NCBI RefSeq assembly: GCF_028368855.1
Contig: NZ_JAQNCY010000006.1
Coordinates: 124,001 to 188,000, forward strand
Direction of reading: 5' to 3'
Length of the DNA stretch: 64,000 nt
Source: Leisingera sp. SS27
GTDB lineage: Bacteria > Pseudomonadota > Alphaproteobacteria > Rhodobacterales > Rhodobacteraceae
Both the position numbers and the translations under genes were made by a program. Below the pieces are notes generated by a model, which was given only the letters and a program-made list of their open reading frames with translations, did no database searches and was not told the DNA's origin. Positions 26,514-34,864 of the stretch are shown one piece after another (positions within the stretch are counted from its first letter, which is position 1; every line of letters begins with the position of its first letter).

Positions 26514-27614
26514 ATGTCGATGAACAGCTTTGGACACCTCTTCCGCGTCACCACCTGGGGCGAGAGCCACGGGCCCGCGCTTGGCGCCACCGTTGACGGC
26601 TGCCCGCCGAATGTGCCGCTGGAGCCGGAAATGCTGCAGCAGTGGCTCGACAAGCGCCGCCCCGGCCAGAACAAGAACACCACCCAGCGCAATGAGCCGG
26701 ACGCAGTGAAGATCCTGTCCGGCGTGTTCGACGGCATGTCCACCGGCACGCCGATCCAGCTGATGATCGAAAACACCGACCAGCGGTCCAAGGATTACGG
26801 CGAGATCTCCCAGACTTTCCGTCCGGGCCATGCCGACATCACCTATTTCCAGAAATACGGCAACCGCGACTATCGCGGCGGCGGCCGCTCCTCTGCCCGC
26901 GAAACGGCAGCGCGGGTGGCAGCCGGCGGTGTTGCACGTGAAGCAATCAAGGCGCTGGCGCCCGGACTGGAGATCAAGGGCTACATGACCCGAATGGGCG
27001 AGCTGGAGATCGACCGCCGCCGCTTTGACTGGGATGCGATCGAAACCAACGACTTCTGGATCCCCGACGCAGGCGCGGTGCAGGAGTGGGAAGATTACCT
27101 GCAAGCCCTGCGCAAGGCGCACGATTCGGTCGGCGCGGTGGTTGAGGTTGTCGCCCGTGGCGTCCCCGCCGGCATCGGCGCGCCGGTTTACGGCAAGCTG
27201 GACACCGACCTGGCCGCCGCAATGATGTCGATCAACGCTGTAAAGGGCGTCGAGATCGGCGAGGGCATGAACGCCGCGCGCCTCAAAGGTTCGGAAAACG
27301 CCGATGAGATCTTCATGGGCGCAAACGGGCCGGAATATTCCTCCAACCACGCCGGCGGTATCCTTGGCGGCATCTCCACCGGGCAGGATGTGGTGGTGCG
27401 CTTTGCGGTCAAGCCAACGTCGTCAATCCTCACTCCGCGCAAATCGATCCGCAAGGACGGCTCCGCCACCGAAGTGATCACCAAGGGCCGTCACGACCCC
27501 TGCGTCGGCATCCGCGCGGTGCCGGTGGCCGAGGCAATGATGGCCTGCGTGATCCTGGACCACCTGCTGCTGCACCGCGGCCAGGTCGGCGAAAACCAGG
27601 GCCGCATCGGCTGA
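26514..27614 (+). CDS. aroC: Chorismate synthase
   Basis: 366 residues. Makes chorismate from EPSP using reduced [42 protein letters not shown] and [17 protein letters not shown] are the three family signatures. The ATG at 26514 has AAGGAG 10 bases upstream; the frame opens slightly earlier without a site. Cytosolic, last common step of aromatic synthesis. Single gene between a repeat element and an AAA ATPase. Confidence 0.98.
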   Translation: MSMNSFGHLFRVTTWGESHGPALGATVDGCPPNVPLEPEMLQQWLDKRRPGQNKNTTQRNEPDAVKILSGVFDGMSTGTPIQLMIENTDQRSKDYGEISQTFRPGHADITYFQKYGNRDYRGGGRSSARETAARVAAGGVAREAIKALAPGLEIKGYMTRMGELEIDRRRFDWDAIETNDFWIPDAGAVQEWEDYLQALRKAHDSVGAVVEVVARGVPAGIGAPVYGKLDTDLAAAMMSINAVKGVEIGEGMNAARLKGSENADEIFMGANGPEYSSNHAGGILGGISTGQDVVVRFAVKPTSSILTPRKSIRKDGSATEVITKGRHDPCVGIRAVPVAEAMMACVILDHLLLHRGQVGENQGRIG

Positions 27615-27700
27615 ACCGCTGACGGCTGACGGGACCTGTTGCGAAGCACTGCGAAACCAAGCAGGTTTTGCACAGCCCGTTTCACATCCGGTCCTTTGAT

Positions 27701-28855
27701 ATGCTGATTACCCTGGCCGTTTCCGGCTACCGCTCAATCCGTGATGCGGCCCTGCCGCTGGAGCAGCTCACCGTGGTGAGCGGCGCCAACGGCGCGGGCA
27801 AATCCTCACTCTACCGCTCGCTGCGGCTGCTGGCAGAGGTGGCACAGGGGCGCGCCATTGCTTCGCTGGCCTCTGAGGGCGGTCTGGACTCGACGCTTTG
27901 GGCCGGCCCGGAACACATCAGCGCCCGGATGCGGCGCGGTGAAATTCCGGTTGAGGGCACCCGCCGCAAGAACTCGGTCGCGCTGAAGCTGGGGTTTGCC
28001 GCCGAAGACTACGGCTATGCTGTGGATCTGGGCCTGCCCGCACCGGTGCCGCGCACGATGTTCGGCAAGGATCCTGAGATCAAGTCTGAGGCGCTTTGGG
28101 TTGGCGAGAGCCTGGGCCGCGCCAACAGCATTGCCGAACGCCGCGGTGCGGTTGTCACGGGCCGGGACGGCAGCGGCCGCAAGATCGAACTGTCGCGTGA
28201 TCTGCGCCCTTTCGACAGTATGATGACCCATGCCGCCGATCCTGTGCAGGCGCCCGAAATGCTGTCCTTGCGGGAGCGGATGCGCGGCTGGCGGTTTTAT
28301 GACAGCTTGCGCACCGACCGGGATTCGCCTGCCCGGCGCCCCGCAGTCGGGACCCGCACGCCGGCGCTGGCGGGCGACGGTGCGGATCTGGCGGCAGCCA
28401 TTGCCACCCTTCGGGAAATCGGCGACGGGCCGGCTTTTGACGAAGCCATCGAGGATGCCTTCCCAGGCGCCAGTGCCGATGTCTCGCTGCAGGGCGGGCT
28501 GTTTTCCGTGGAGATGCAGCAGCATGGTCTGCTGCGGCCGCTGTCGGCGGCGGAGCTGTCGGACGGCACCCTGCGCTATGTGCTGCTGGCCACCGCCCTG
28601 CTGACCCCGCGCCCGCCCGAGCTGATGGTGCTGAACGAACCCGAAACCAGCCTGCACCCCGATCTGATTGCCCCCTTGGCACGGCTGATCAAACGCGCGA
28701 GCCGCGACAGTCAGATCATCGTGGTCTCCCACAACAGCCATCTGGCCCGGGAACTGGAGGACGCGGGGGCATTGTCCGTAATCCTGCAGAAGGAATTTGG
28801 TGAAACCCGCATTGAAGACCTGGAGCCGCCGCGCTGGAGCTGGCCGAAACGCTGA
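27701..28855 (+). CDS. AAA family ATPase (RecF/OLD-like)
   Basis: 384 residues. MLITLAVSGYRSIRD and VVSGANGAGKSSLYRSLR (Walker A) open the fold; the signature-like LSDGTLRYVLLATALL, Walker B LMVLNEPETSLHPDL and VVSHNSHLARELE close it, with an insertion of about 220 residues between. This is the SMC/ABC-type AAA15/21 family. No nuclease, TOPRIM domain or toxin partner is adjacent, so a defence role is not supported. Probably DNA-linked, but the function is unknown. No convincing ribosome site precedes the ATG. Confidence 0.82.
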   Translation: MLITLAVSGYRSIRDAALPLEQLTVVSGANGAGKSSLYRSLRLLAEVAQGRAIASLASEGGLDSTLWAGPEHISARMRRGEIPVEGTRRKNSVALKLGFAAEDYGYAVDLGLPAPVPRTMFGKDPEIKSEALWVGESLGRANSIAERRGAVVTGRDGSGRKIELSRDLRPFDSMMTHAADPVQAPEMLSLRERMRGWRFYDSLRTDRDSPARRPAVGTRTPALAGDGADLAAAIATLREIGDGPAFDEAIEDAFPGASADVSLQGGLFSVEMQQHGLLRPLSAAELSDGTLRYVLLATALLTPRPPELMVLNEPETSLHPDLIAPLARLIKRASRDSQIIVVSHNSHLARELEDAGALSVILQKEFGETRIEDLEPPRWSWPKR

Positions 28856-28858
28856 CGC

Positions 28859-29275
28859 TCAACCGTGCTCGCCCGCGCATTGGCTGTGGTCGCCCAGCGC
28901 CGTCAGCACCTTGCAGCAGCCGCCATTGCCGCCGTCGCACAGGTGGCTGATCCTCTCCAGCTCAGACGCCAATTGCTCCAGCTTGCGGATGCGGTCCCGG
29001 ACATTGGCCAGCTGGCTGCGGGCAATCCGGTCAGCTTCGGCGCAGTCATCGCCCAGATGCCCGTCCAGCCCCATCAGCGCTTTGATGTCCTCCAGCGAGA
29101 AGCCGAGATCGCGCGCATGTTTGATGAAACCCAGCGCGTCCATCCCGTCCTGCCCGTAGCGGCGCTGGTTGCCGGCATTGCGGCCCGGCTGCGGCAGCAG
29201 GCCGATCTCCTCGTAGTAGCGGATGGTCGGCACTTTGACGCCGGTTGCCTTGGACAGCTGACCGATGGAAAACAT
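28859..29275 (-). CDS. MerR family metal-responsive regulator
   Basis: 138 residues. FSIGQLSKATGVKVPTIRYY is the MerR helix-turn-helix; a long dimer helix follows, and a C-terminal Cys/His-rich tail (CDGGNGGCCKV, then HSQCAGEHG) is a likely metal site. Divergent from a CDF-type cation transporter, with a MerR-type operator in between. Such proteins twist promoters with a 19-base spacer to activate efflux genes. The metal (zinc, cadmium, lead or cobalt) cannot be fixed from sequence. Stops four bases after the end of the AAA ATPase gene, convergent with it. Confidence 0.9.
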   Translation of the reverse strand: MFSIGQLSKATGVKVPTIRYYEEIGLLPQPGRNAGNQRRYGQDGMDALGFIKHARDLGFSLEDIKALMGLDGHLGDDCAEADRIARSQLANVRDRIRKLEQLASELERISHLCDGGNGGCCKVLTALGDHSQCAGEHG

Positions 29276-29287
29276 CGCAATGACCTC

Positions 29288-29318
29288 TTGATGCTCTAGT
29301 GACTAGAGGCCCTACATT
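29288..29318 (+). promoter_or_regulatory. MerR-type promoter and operator for the CDF gene
   Basis: TTGATG at 29288-29293 and TACATT at 29313-29318 with a 19-base spacer. The spacer contains the palindrome CTCTAG-TGA-CTAGAG at 29294-29308. Over-long spacers with an internal palindrome are the hallmark of MerR-activated promoters. Confidence 0.85.
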
Positions 29319-29348
29319 GATCTCGAATCAGGAATGAGGACAAGAGCA

Positions 29349-29987
29349 ATGGCAGGCTGCTGCAATCACAACGCCCGGTTTGACGGGGTCTCGGCGGACT
29401 ACAAACGCAGGCTTTGGCTGGTGATCGCCATCAACGCCGGCATGTTCGCGGTGGAAATGGGTGCAGGGCAGCTGTCCGGCAGCCAGGCGTTGAAGGCGGA
29501 CGCGCTGGATTTCCTGGGCGATGCACTGACCTATGGCATTTCCCTGGCAGTGATCGGCGCCAGCTTGCGCACCCGGGCGCTGGCGGCCCTGGGCAAGGGG
29601 ATCAGCCTGCTCTTGATGGGCATGTGGGTGTTCGGCTCCACCGTCTATCAGGTGTTTTACGTCGGCGTGCCGCAGGCGCAGATCATGGGCGTGATCGGCT
29701 TCATGGCGCTGGCAGCCAACCTGATCTCGGTGCTGCTGCTGGCCCGGTACAAGGACGGTGACGCCAATGTGCGTTCGGTCTGGCTGTGTTCGCGCAATGA
29801 CGCCATCGGCAATGTGGCGGTGATGATTGCCGCGCTGGGGGTCTGGGGCACCGCCACCGGCTGGCCCGACCTCATTGTGGCCGGCATCATGGGCGGCCTG
29901 TTCCTGAGCTCCGCCTTCCAGATCCTGGTGCAGGCCGTGCGGGAATGGCGCGAGGAAGAGGCGCATTCAGCGGCGCACCAGCACTAA
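29349..29987 (+). CDS. Cation diffusion facilitator family transporter
   Basis: 212 residues. Six hydrophobic segments. The N-terminus MAGCCNHN carries metal-binding Cys/His, SGSQALKADALDFLGDALTY holds the DxxxD zinc-site motif of helix 2, and RNDAIGNVAVM the matching helix 5 motif. The C-terminus ends in a His-rich HSAAHQH. It lacks the usual cytoplasmic C-terminal domain of long CDF proteins. ATG 29349 has AGGAC upstream. Predicted heavy-metal efflux, controlled by the divergent MerR protein. Confidence 0.85.
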   Translation: MAGCCNHNARFDGVSADYKRRLWLVIAINAGMFAVEMGAGQLSGSQALKADALDFLGDALTYGISLAVIGASLRTRALAALGKGISLLLMGMWVFGSTVYQVFYVGVPQAQIMGVIGFMALAANLISVLLLARYKDGDANVRSVWLCSRNDAIGNVAVMIAALGVWGTATGWPDLIVAGIMGGLFLSSAFQILVQAVREWREEEAHSAAHQH

Positions 29988-30001
29988 GGCAGTGACCGCC
30001 C

Positions 30002-30030
30002 GCGGGCGGAAGCGAAGCGCCCGCCGTTTT
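30002..30030 (+). terminator. Terminator after the CDF transporter
   Basis: Stem GCGGGCG / CGCCCGC with a nine-base loop, followed by CGTTTT. Placed 15 bases after the transporter stop. Confidence 0.6.
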
Positions 30031-30101
30031 GCCGGAGGCAAACCACTGGTTTGACGGGGGCGGACGGGCGCTGCCCGGGCTGTTGGCCCGAGCGAGTGTT
30101 T

Positions 30102-31604
30102 TTAGCTGAACAGCCCTGCGTATTCCTCGCGCAGGGCTTTCTTCTGCACCTTGCCCATAGTGTTGCGCGGCAAGGCCTCCAGCAGGATGATCTCCTTGGG
30201 CTGCTTGAACCTGGCAAGCTGGCCGGAGAGCGCCGCATTGATCGCCTCGGCACTGGTGCCGCCCCCATCAGGCACAACCACGGCCACCACACCCTCGCCA
30301 AAGTCGGGATGCGGCACGCCGATCACCGCGCTTTCCAGCACGCCGGGCAGGTCGTCGATCAGGCTTTCCACCTCCTTGGGGTAGACGTTGAAGCCGCCGG
30401 TGATGATCAGATCCTTCTCGCGCCCGACAATGGTGACATAGCCGTCGGCATCAACCCTCGCCATGTCGCCAGTGATGAACCATCCATCCGGCCGCAACTC
30501 CTCCGCCGTCTTCTCCGGCATCTGCCAGTAGCCCTGGAACACATTCGGCCCGCGCACCTCCAGCACGCCGATCTCTCCTGCGGGCACCTCGGCACCATCC
30601 TGCATCACCCGCGCCTCAACGTCCGGCAGCGGAAAACCCACCGTGCCAGCGCGGCGCTCTCCGTCATAGGGGTTGGAGGTGCTCATGTTGGTTTCTGTCA
30701 TCCCGTAGCGTTCCAGGATCCTGTGGCCTGTTCGCGTCTCCCACTGCTCATGCGTATCCACCAGCAAAGGCGCAGAGCCGGAGATGAACATGCGCATTTT
30801 CGCGGCGCGTTCCTTGGTCAGCCGCGCATCCGCCAGCAGCCGGGTATAGAAGGTCGGCACTCCCATCAGCGCCGTGGCCGCCGGCATCGCCTCAAGAATG
30901 GCATCCGCATCAAATCCCGGAAGGAACACCACCTGGGCGCCCGCAAACAACGCCACATTGGTTGCCACAAACAGCCCGTGGGTGTGGAAGATCGGCAGTG
31001 CATGGATCAGCACGTCGTCCGTGGTGAACCGCCAATAGTCGCGCAGGGTCAAAGAGTTGGAAGCCAGGTTCTCATGGCTCAGCATCGCGCCCTTGGACCG
31101 GCCGGTGGTGCCGGAGGTGTACAGGATTGCCGCCAGATCATCCGCCCCGCGCTCAACCGCTTCAAATCCGTTCTGCCCATCCGCCAGATCGCGCAAGGAC
31201 CCCTGCCCCACCGCATCCAGCGTCAGCACCTGCGCTGCGCCCGCAATCGCAGTGATCTCGTCCAGCCGTGCAGGGTCGCACGCCACTACCCGGGGCTTCG
31301 CATCGCCGACGAAATAAGCGACCTCTGGTCCGGTATAAGCCGTGTTGAGCGGCAGGAAGATGCCGCCCGCCATCACTGTGCCCAGGTAAAGCTCAATCGC
31401 TTGGATGGTTTTCTGAACCTGCACCGCCACCCGGTCGCCGGGCTGCACCCCCTGGGCGGCCAAGGCTGCCGCCATCCGCTCTGCGCCGGTAAACAGCGCG
31501 CCGAAAGTGACCGTACCGCCGTCCGGAAGCCGGGCAAACACATCGCCCTCGCGCCCCACGGAGGACTCACGCAGCTGGCGGATCAGGTGATTGGCATCAT
31601 GCAT
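30102..31604 (-). CDS. matB: Malonyl-CoA synthetase-like acyl-CoA ligase
   Basis: 500 residues of the ANL (AMP-forming) superfamily. The AMP motif YTSGTTGRSKGAMLSH lies near residue 160; RYGMTETNMSTSNPYDGERR, GWFITGDMARVDADGY and a C-terminal NTMGKVQKK lysine follow. The RYGMTET-NMSTSNPY part with GERRAGTVG matches malonyl-CoA synthetases (MatB). It would activate malonate to malonyl-CoA in the cytosol. The ATG at 31604 has AAGGAG 6 bases upstream. No malonyl-CoA decarboxylase is adjacent. Methylmalonate may also be a substrate. Confidence 0.8.
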   Translation of the reverse strand: MHDANHLIRQLRESSVGREGDVFARLPDGGTVTFGALFTGAERMAAALAAQGVQPGDRVAVQVQKTIQAIELYLGTVMAGGIFLPLNTAYTGPEVAYFVGDAKPRVVACDPARLDEITAIAGAAQVLTLDAVGQGSLRDLADGQNGFEAVERGADDLAAILYTSGTTGRSKGAMLSHENLASNSLTLRDYWRFTTDDVLIHALPIFHTHGLFVATNVALFAGAQVVFLPGFDADAILEAMPAATALMGVPTFYTRLLADARLTKERAAKMRMFISGSAPLLVDTHEQWETRTGHRILERYGMTETNMSTSNPYDGERRAGTVGFPLPDVEARVMQDGAEVPAGEIGVLEVRGPNVFQGYWQMPEKTAEELRPDGWFITGDMARVDADGYVTIVGREKDLIITGGFNVYPKEVESLIDDLPGVLESAVIGVPHPDFGEGVVAVVVPDGGGTSAEAINAALSGQLARFKQPKEIILLEALPRNTMGKVQKKALREEYAGLFS

Positions 31605-31698
31605 CGGCGGCTCCTTCATCTGGCGGCGCCATTTGCGCTCCCCCGCCAGCCGAAATCAAGCCATTGATCTTTGCGGCGCTTGGGCGCAGGTTCGCGCC

Positions 31699-32634
31699 AT
31701 GGCAAAATCCTTAACATCGCATCGGCCCATGCTGGCAATCCTGCTGAAGGTGACGGCAATCGCCCTGTTCACCGCCCTGTCCGGGATCATCAAGGCCACC
31801 TCGGAGACCGTACCGGCAGGCGAGGCGGTGTTTTTCCGCTCCTTCTTTGCAATACCAGTGATCGTGATCTGGCTGGCAACGCGCGGAGAGCTGCGGCACG
31901 GGCTGATTACCAGGAAGCCGATGTTTCACGTGTGGCGCGGCCTGGTCGGCACCTCGGCTATGGGGATGACCTTCATGGGTCTGGCGCTGCTGCCGCTGCC
32001 GGAGGTCACCGCCATCGGTTATGCCACGCCGATCTTTACCCTGATCCTGGCGGCGCTGTTCCTGGGCGAGACCATCCGCCTGGTGCGGATCAGTGCGGTG
32101 GCCATCGGCCTCTTGGGCGTTCTCATCATGATCTGGCCCCGCCTCGGCGGCGATCTGGAGGACGGCGCCATGCTGGGGGTGCTGCTGGTGGTCGGTGCGA
32201 CGGTGGCGCGCGGCTTTGTGCAGATCCACATCCGCCGCATGGTGCAGTCGGAGCATACAGCGGCGATCGTGTTCTATTTCTCGCTGACCGCCTCTGGCCT
32301 AGCGCTGCTGACCGCCCCCTTCGGCTGGGTGATGCCGGATGGCCAAACCGCGGCGCTTCTGGTCGGCGCCGGCCTGGTCGGCGGGGTGGCGCAGATTCTG
32401 GTCACATCCTCCTACCGCTTTGCGCCGGCATCAATGCTGGCGCCCTATGATTACGCCTCGATGATCTTTGCGATTGTGATCGGCTATGTCTGGTTCGAGG
32501 AATGGCCGACGCTGGTGATGCTGGCAGGCGCCGCGCTGGTCATTGCCGGCAATGTGCTGGTGATCTGGCGCGAGCACCGGCTGGGCCTGCAGCGCGGCAA
32601 GGCCAAGCCGCTGATGGATCCCAAGGGCGGATAG
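31699..32634 (+). CDS. DMT (EamA) family transporter
   Basis: 311 residues, ten hydrophobic segments in two EamA repeats (for example LAILLKVTAIALFTALSGII and GMTFMGLALLPLPEVTAIGY in the first half). Predicted inner-membrane exporter or importer of metabolites; substrate unknown. Divergent from the malonyl-CoA synthetase-like gene, with 94 bases between. The ATG at 31699 begins MAKSLTSHRP; the frame extends upstream without hydrophobic or family signal. Confidence 0.85.
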   Translation: MAKSLTSHRPMLAILLKVTAIALFTALSGIIKATSETVPAGEAVFFRSFFAIPVIVIWLATRGELRHGLITRKPMFHVWRGLVGTSAMGMTFMGLALLPLPEVTAIGYATPIFTLILAALFLGETIRLVRISAVAIGLLGVLIMIWPRLGGDLEDGAMLGVLLVVGATVARGFVQIHIRRMVQSEHTAAIVFYFSLTASGLALLTAPFGWVMPDGQTAALLVGAGLVGGVAQILVTSSYRFAPASMLAPYDYASMIFAIVIGYVWFEEWPTLVMLAGAALVIAGNVLVIWREHRLGLQRGKAKPLMDPKGG

Positions 32635-32680
32635 CAGTCCCTAAAAAGGGTTTCCGGCGGCTGGAGCCCGCAGGGGCGAC

Positions 32681-32710
32681 GCACCCGCCTTCATCAGAAG
32701 GGGCGGGTGC
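32681..32710. terminator. Hairpin between DMT transporter and SDR genes
   Basis: Nine-bp stem GCACCCGCC / GGCGGGTGC with a 12-base loop between two convergent genes. No T-run follows, so termination is possible but not certain. Confidence 0.4.
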
Positions 32711-32738
32711 CCGCTGTTTGCCCATCTGCGGGCACGGC

Positions 32739-33437
32739 TCAGACTGCGCGGGTCAGCCCCCCGTCGACACGGATGTTCTGCCCAGTGGTATAGGCCGCAT
32801 CATCCGAGGCCAGATAAGCGATCAGGGCTGACACCTCACGCGCCGTGCCATAGCGCCCCATCGGAATGCGCGCCTTGCGGTCTTCGGTCTCCGGCAGGCT
32901 GTCGATGAACCCCGGCAGCACATTGTTCATCCGCACGCCCTGGGCCGCGAACTTGTCGGCAAACAGCTTGGTAAAGCTCGCAAGCCCCGCCCGGAACACG
33001 CCGGAGGTCGGAAACAGCGGGTCCGGCTCAAACACCGCAAAGGTGGAGATGTTGATGATCGACCCCTTGCCCTGCGCCGCCATGATGGGCGCCACCAGCC
33101 GGGCCGGACGGATCACATTCATCAGGTAGTATTCCATCCCCAAATGCCAGTCCTCATCACTGATCTCCAGGATATCGCCCTTGGGCCCGTGGCCTGCCGA
33201 ATTGACCAGCACATCGATCCGCCCCCAGCGCTCCAGCGCCTTGTCCACCAGCGCCTGCAGATCGGAATGCGCCAAATTAGAGCCTGTATGCCCCACCCCG
33301 CCCAGCTCCTGCGCCAGCGCCTCGCCCTTGCCAGAGGAGGAGAGGATCGCGACCTGATACCCTTGCGAATGAAGGTGGCGGGCGGCATCCGCGCCCATGC
33401 CGCTGCCCGCGGCGGTGAAGAGAGCAACTTTGGTCAT
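32739..33437 (-). CDS. Short-chain dehydrogenase/reductase
   Basis: 232 residues. ALFTAAGSGMGADAARHL is the glycine-rich NAD(P) site, VLVNSAGHG the NNAG equivalent, and SIINISTFAVFEP precedes the catalytic region; the usual YxxxK is replaced around FRAGLASFTKLFADK, so the Tyr is not obvious. MTKVALF at 33437 has AAAAGGAG at a good distance. Divergent from a LysR regulator, which probably controls it. Substrate unknown; the missing Tyr may mean altered activity. Confidence 0.82.
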   Translation of the reverse strand: MTKVALFTAAGSGMGADAARHLHSQGYQVAILSSSGKGEALAQELGGVGHTGSNLAHSDLQALVDKALERWGRIDVLVNSAGHGPKGDILEISDEDWHLGMEYYLMNVIRPARLVAPIMAAQGKGSIINISTFAVFEPDPLFPTSGVFRAGLASFTKLFADKFAAQGVRMNNVLPGFIDSLPETEDRKARIPMGRYGTAREVSALIAYLASDDAAYTTGQNIRVDGGLTRAV

Positions 33438-33539
33438 GTCCATACTCCTTTTCTTGCCCTCAGGATGGCTGCTCAGGCCACGCTTGACCAATCATGTCTC
33501 ATCGCGCCAGACTGTAGAAAAACTACTGGCTGAGACCTC

Positions 33540-34376
33540 ATGCGCCTGCCCAACCTCAACGCCCTGCGGATGTTCGACGCTGCCGCCCGCCACCTGAATT
33601 TCGGGCGCGCGGCGGAGGAACTGCACCTGACCCAAGGCGCCGTGGCGCAGCAGGTGCGGCGGCTGGAGGCCGACCTGGGGCACAAGCTGTTCCACCGCCA
33701 CGCCCGCGGGCTGACCCTGACCGACACCGGGCGCAGCTATCACGCGCCGGTCCGGCAGGCGCTGGCGCTGATCCGCGAGGCAACGGACACGCTGGCCCCG
33801 GCTGTGCAGCGGGTGACACTGTCAGTGCCGCCGTCCTTTGCCGCGAAATGGCTGGTGCCCCGGCTGCCGGAGTTCGCGGCGCGGCACCCGGACATCGACC
33901 TGCGGATCGTGGCAGAGGAAAGCCTGACGGATTTCAAGCAGGGCGGCATCGACATCGCCATCCGTCAGGGCAGCAAGCCGCAGGAAAGCAGCCTGAACTC
34001 CGCCCTTCTGTCGCTGGTGGATCTGGTGGCCGTGGCCAGGCCGGATTCGGCTCTAATACAGGAAGACGCTCTGGAATTGGCTGATCTCGCCCAGCACACA
34101 CTGATCCAGGACGGGCACCGGCACTGGGACCATCTGCTGCGGCAGGAGGGGCTCACGGCCAAAGGCCGGGTCCTGCAATTCAACCAGACGGCTCTGGCGA
34201 TGGACGCGGCAATGAACGGCCAGGGCATCGCCCTTGTGCCGCGGATTTTCCTGGGCAGCCAGCCGCTGACAGAGCTGTGGCAGGCGCCGCGGCTGGGGGA
34301 TCAGGGGTTTTATGTGCTTTGGCCCAGCTCTCAGGGCCGGGCCAAGACAGTGGTGGATTGGCTGCTGCGCCAATAG
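33540..34376 (+). CDS. LysR family transcriptional regulator (GcvA-like)
   Basis: 278 residues. The N-terminal helix-turn-helix has RLPNLNALRMFDAAARHLNF and RAAEELHLTQGAVAQQVRRL; a co-inducer domain follows (VPPSFAAKWLVPRLPEFAAR near residue 98). The sequence is of the GcvA/AmpR subgroup. Likely controls the divergent SDR gene. The 102-base gap has no obvious T-N11-A box that I would defend. Confidence 0.9.
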   Translation: MRLPNLNALRMFDAAARHLNFGRAAEELHLTQGAVAQQVRRLEADLGHKLFHRHARGLTLTDTGRSYHAPVRQALALIREATDTLAPAVQRVTLSVPPSFAAKWLVPRLPEFAARHPDIDLRIVAEESLTDFKQGGIDIAIRQGSKPQESSLNSALLSLVDLVAVARPDSALIQEDALELADLAQHTLIQDGHRHWDHLLRQEGLTAKGRVLQFNQTALAMDAAMNGQGIALVPRIFLGSQPLTELWQAPRLGDQGFYVLWPSSQGRAKTVVDWLLRQ

Positions 34377-34379
34377 CAC

Positions 34380-34751
34380 TCAGGCAGAGGCGGCCTCAGC
34401 CCCTTCCGGCGCGCTGAGCGAGATCACCGCAACCACCGCTGCGCCATTCAGCCAGTAGAACGCTGCATCCAGCCCGGCAAAGCCGAAGACAAAAGGCGCT
34501 GCCAGAAAGGTGAGGCCGACAATCAGGTCGACCGTCAGATGCAGCTTGTAGGGCAGCACCCGGATCAGGCCGAGGTGATGGTCGGTCAGCACTGTCAGCA
34601 CAAAGGCGGCGATGCCGGTTGCCACCGACAGCCACAGCGCCAGCGGATTGCTTTCGCCCAGGCCCAGCAGAAACGGCAGCCCCATCAGGGCAACGGCAAC
34701 CGGGTAATCAAGGTATGCATGGATGGTGCGGGTCACGAAACGGAAGGGCAT
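34380..34751 (-). CDS. SPW-repeat-like membrane protein
   Basis: 123 residues with four hydrophobic segments: AVALMGLPFLLGLG, WLSVATGIAAFVLTVLT, DLIVGLTFLAAPFVFGFAGL and WLNGAAVVAVISLSAPE. RTIHAYLDYPVAV at the N-terminus resembles small SPW-type inner-membrane proteins. Convergent with the LysR gene, whose stop is 4 bases away. Function unknown. Confidence 0.7.
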   Translation of the reverse strand: MPFRFVTRTIHAYLDYPVAVALMGLPFLLGLGESNPLALWLSVATGIAAFVLTVLTDHHLGLIRVLPYKLHLTVDLIVGLTFLAAPFVFGFAGLDAAFYWLNGAAVVAVISLSAPEGAEAASA

Positions 34752-34864
34752 GGGTCAGGTCCTTTTGCAGAGAAATGCTGGCCGCAATTGCGGCTCTGGA
34801 CCCAGACTTGCAGGATCGTCACGAACAATGAATTTCAGTAAGTTCAGCAAAACATGCAGATCGT

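Noticed and set aside
27701-28855. Anti-phage defence system around the AAA ATPase
   Set aside because: No partner gene; neighbours are aroC and a metal regulator.
30102-31604. Polyketide or fatty-acid cluster around the malonyl-CoA synthetase
   Set aside because: Neighbours are a metal pump and a DMT transporter; no synthase, ACP or decarboxylase gene.
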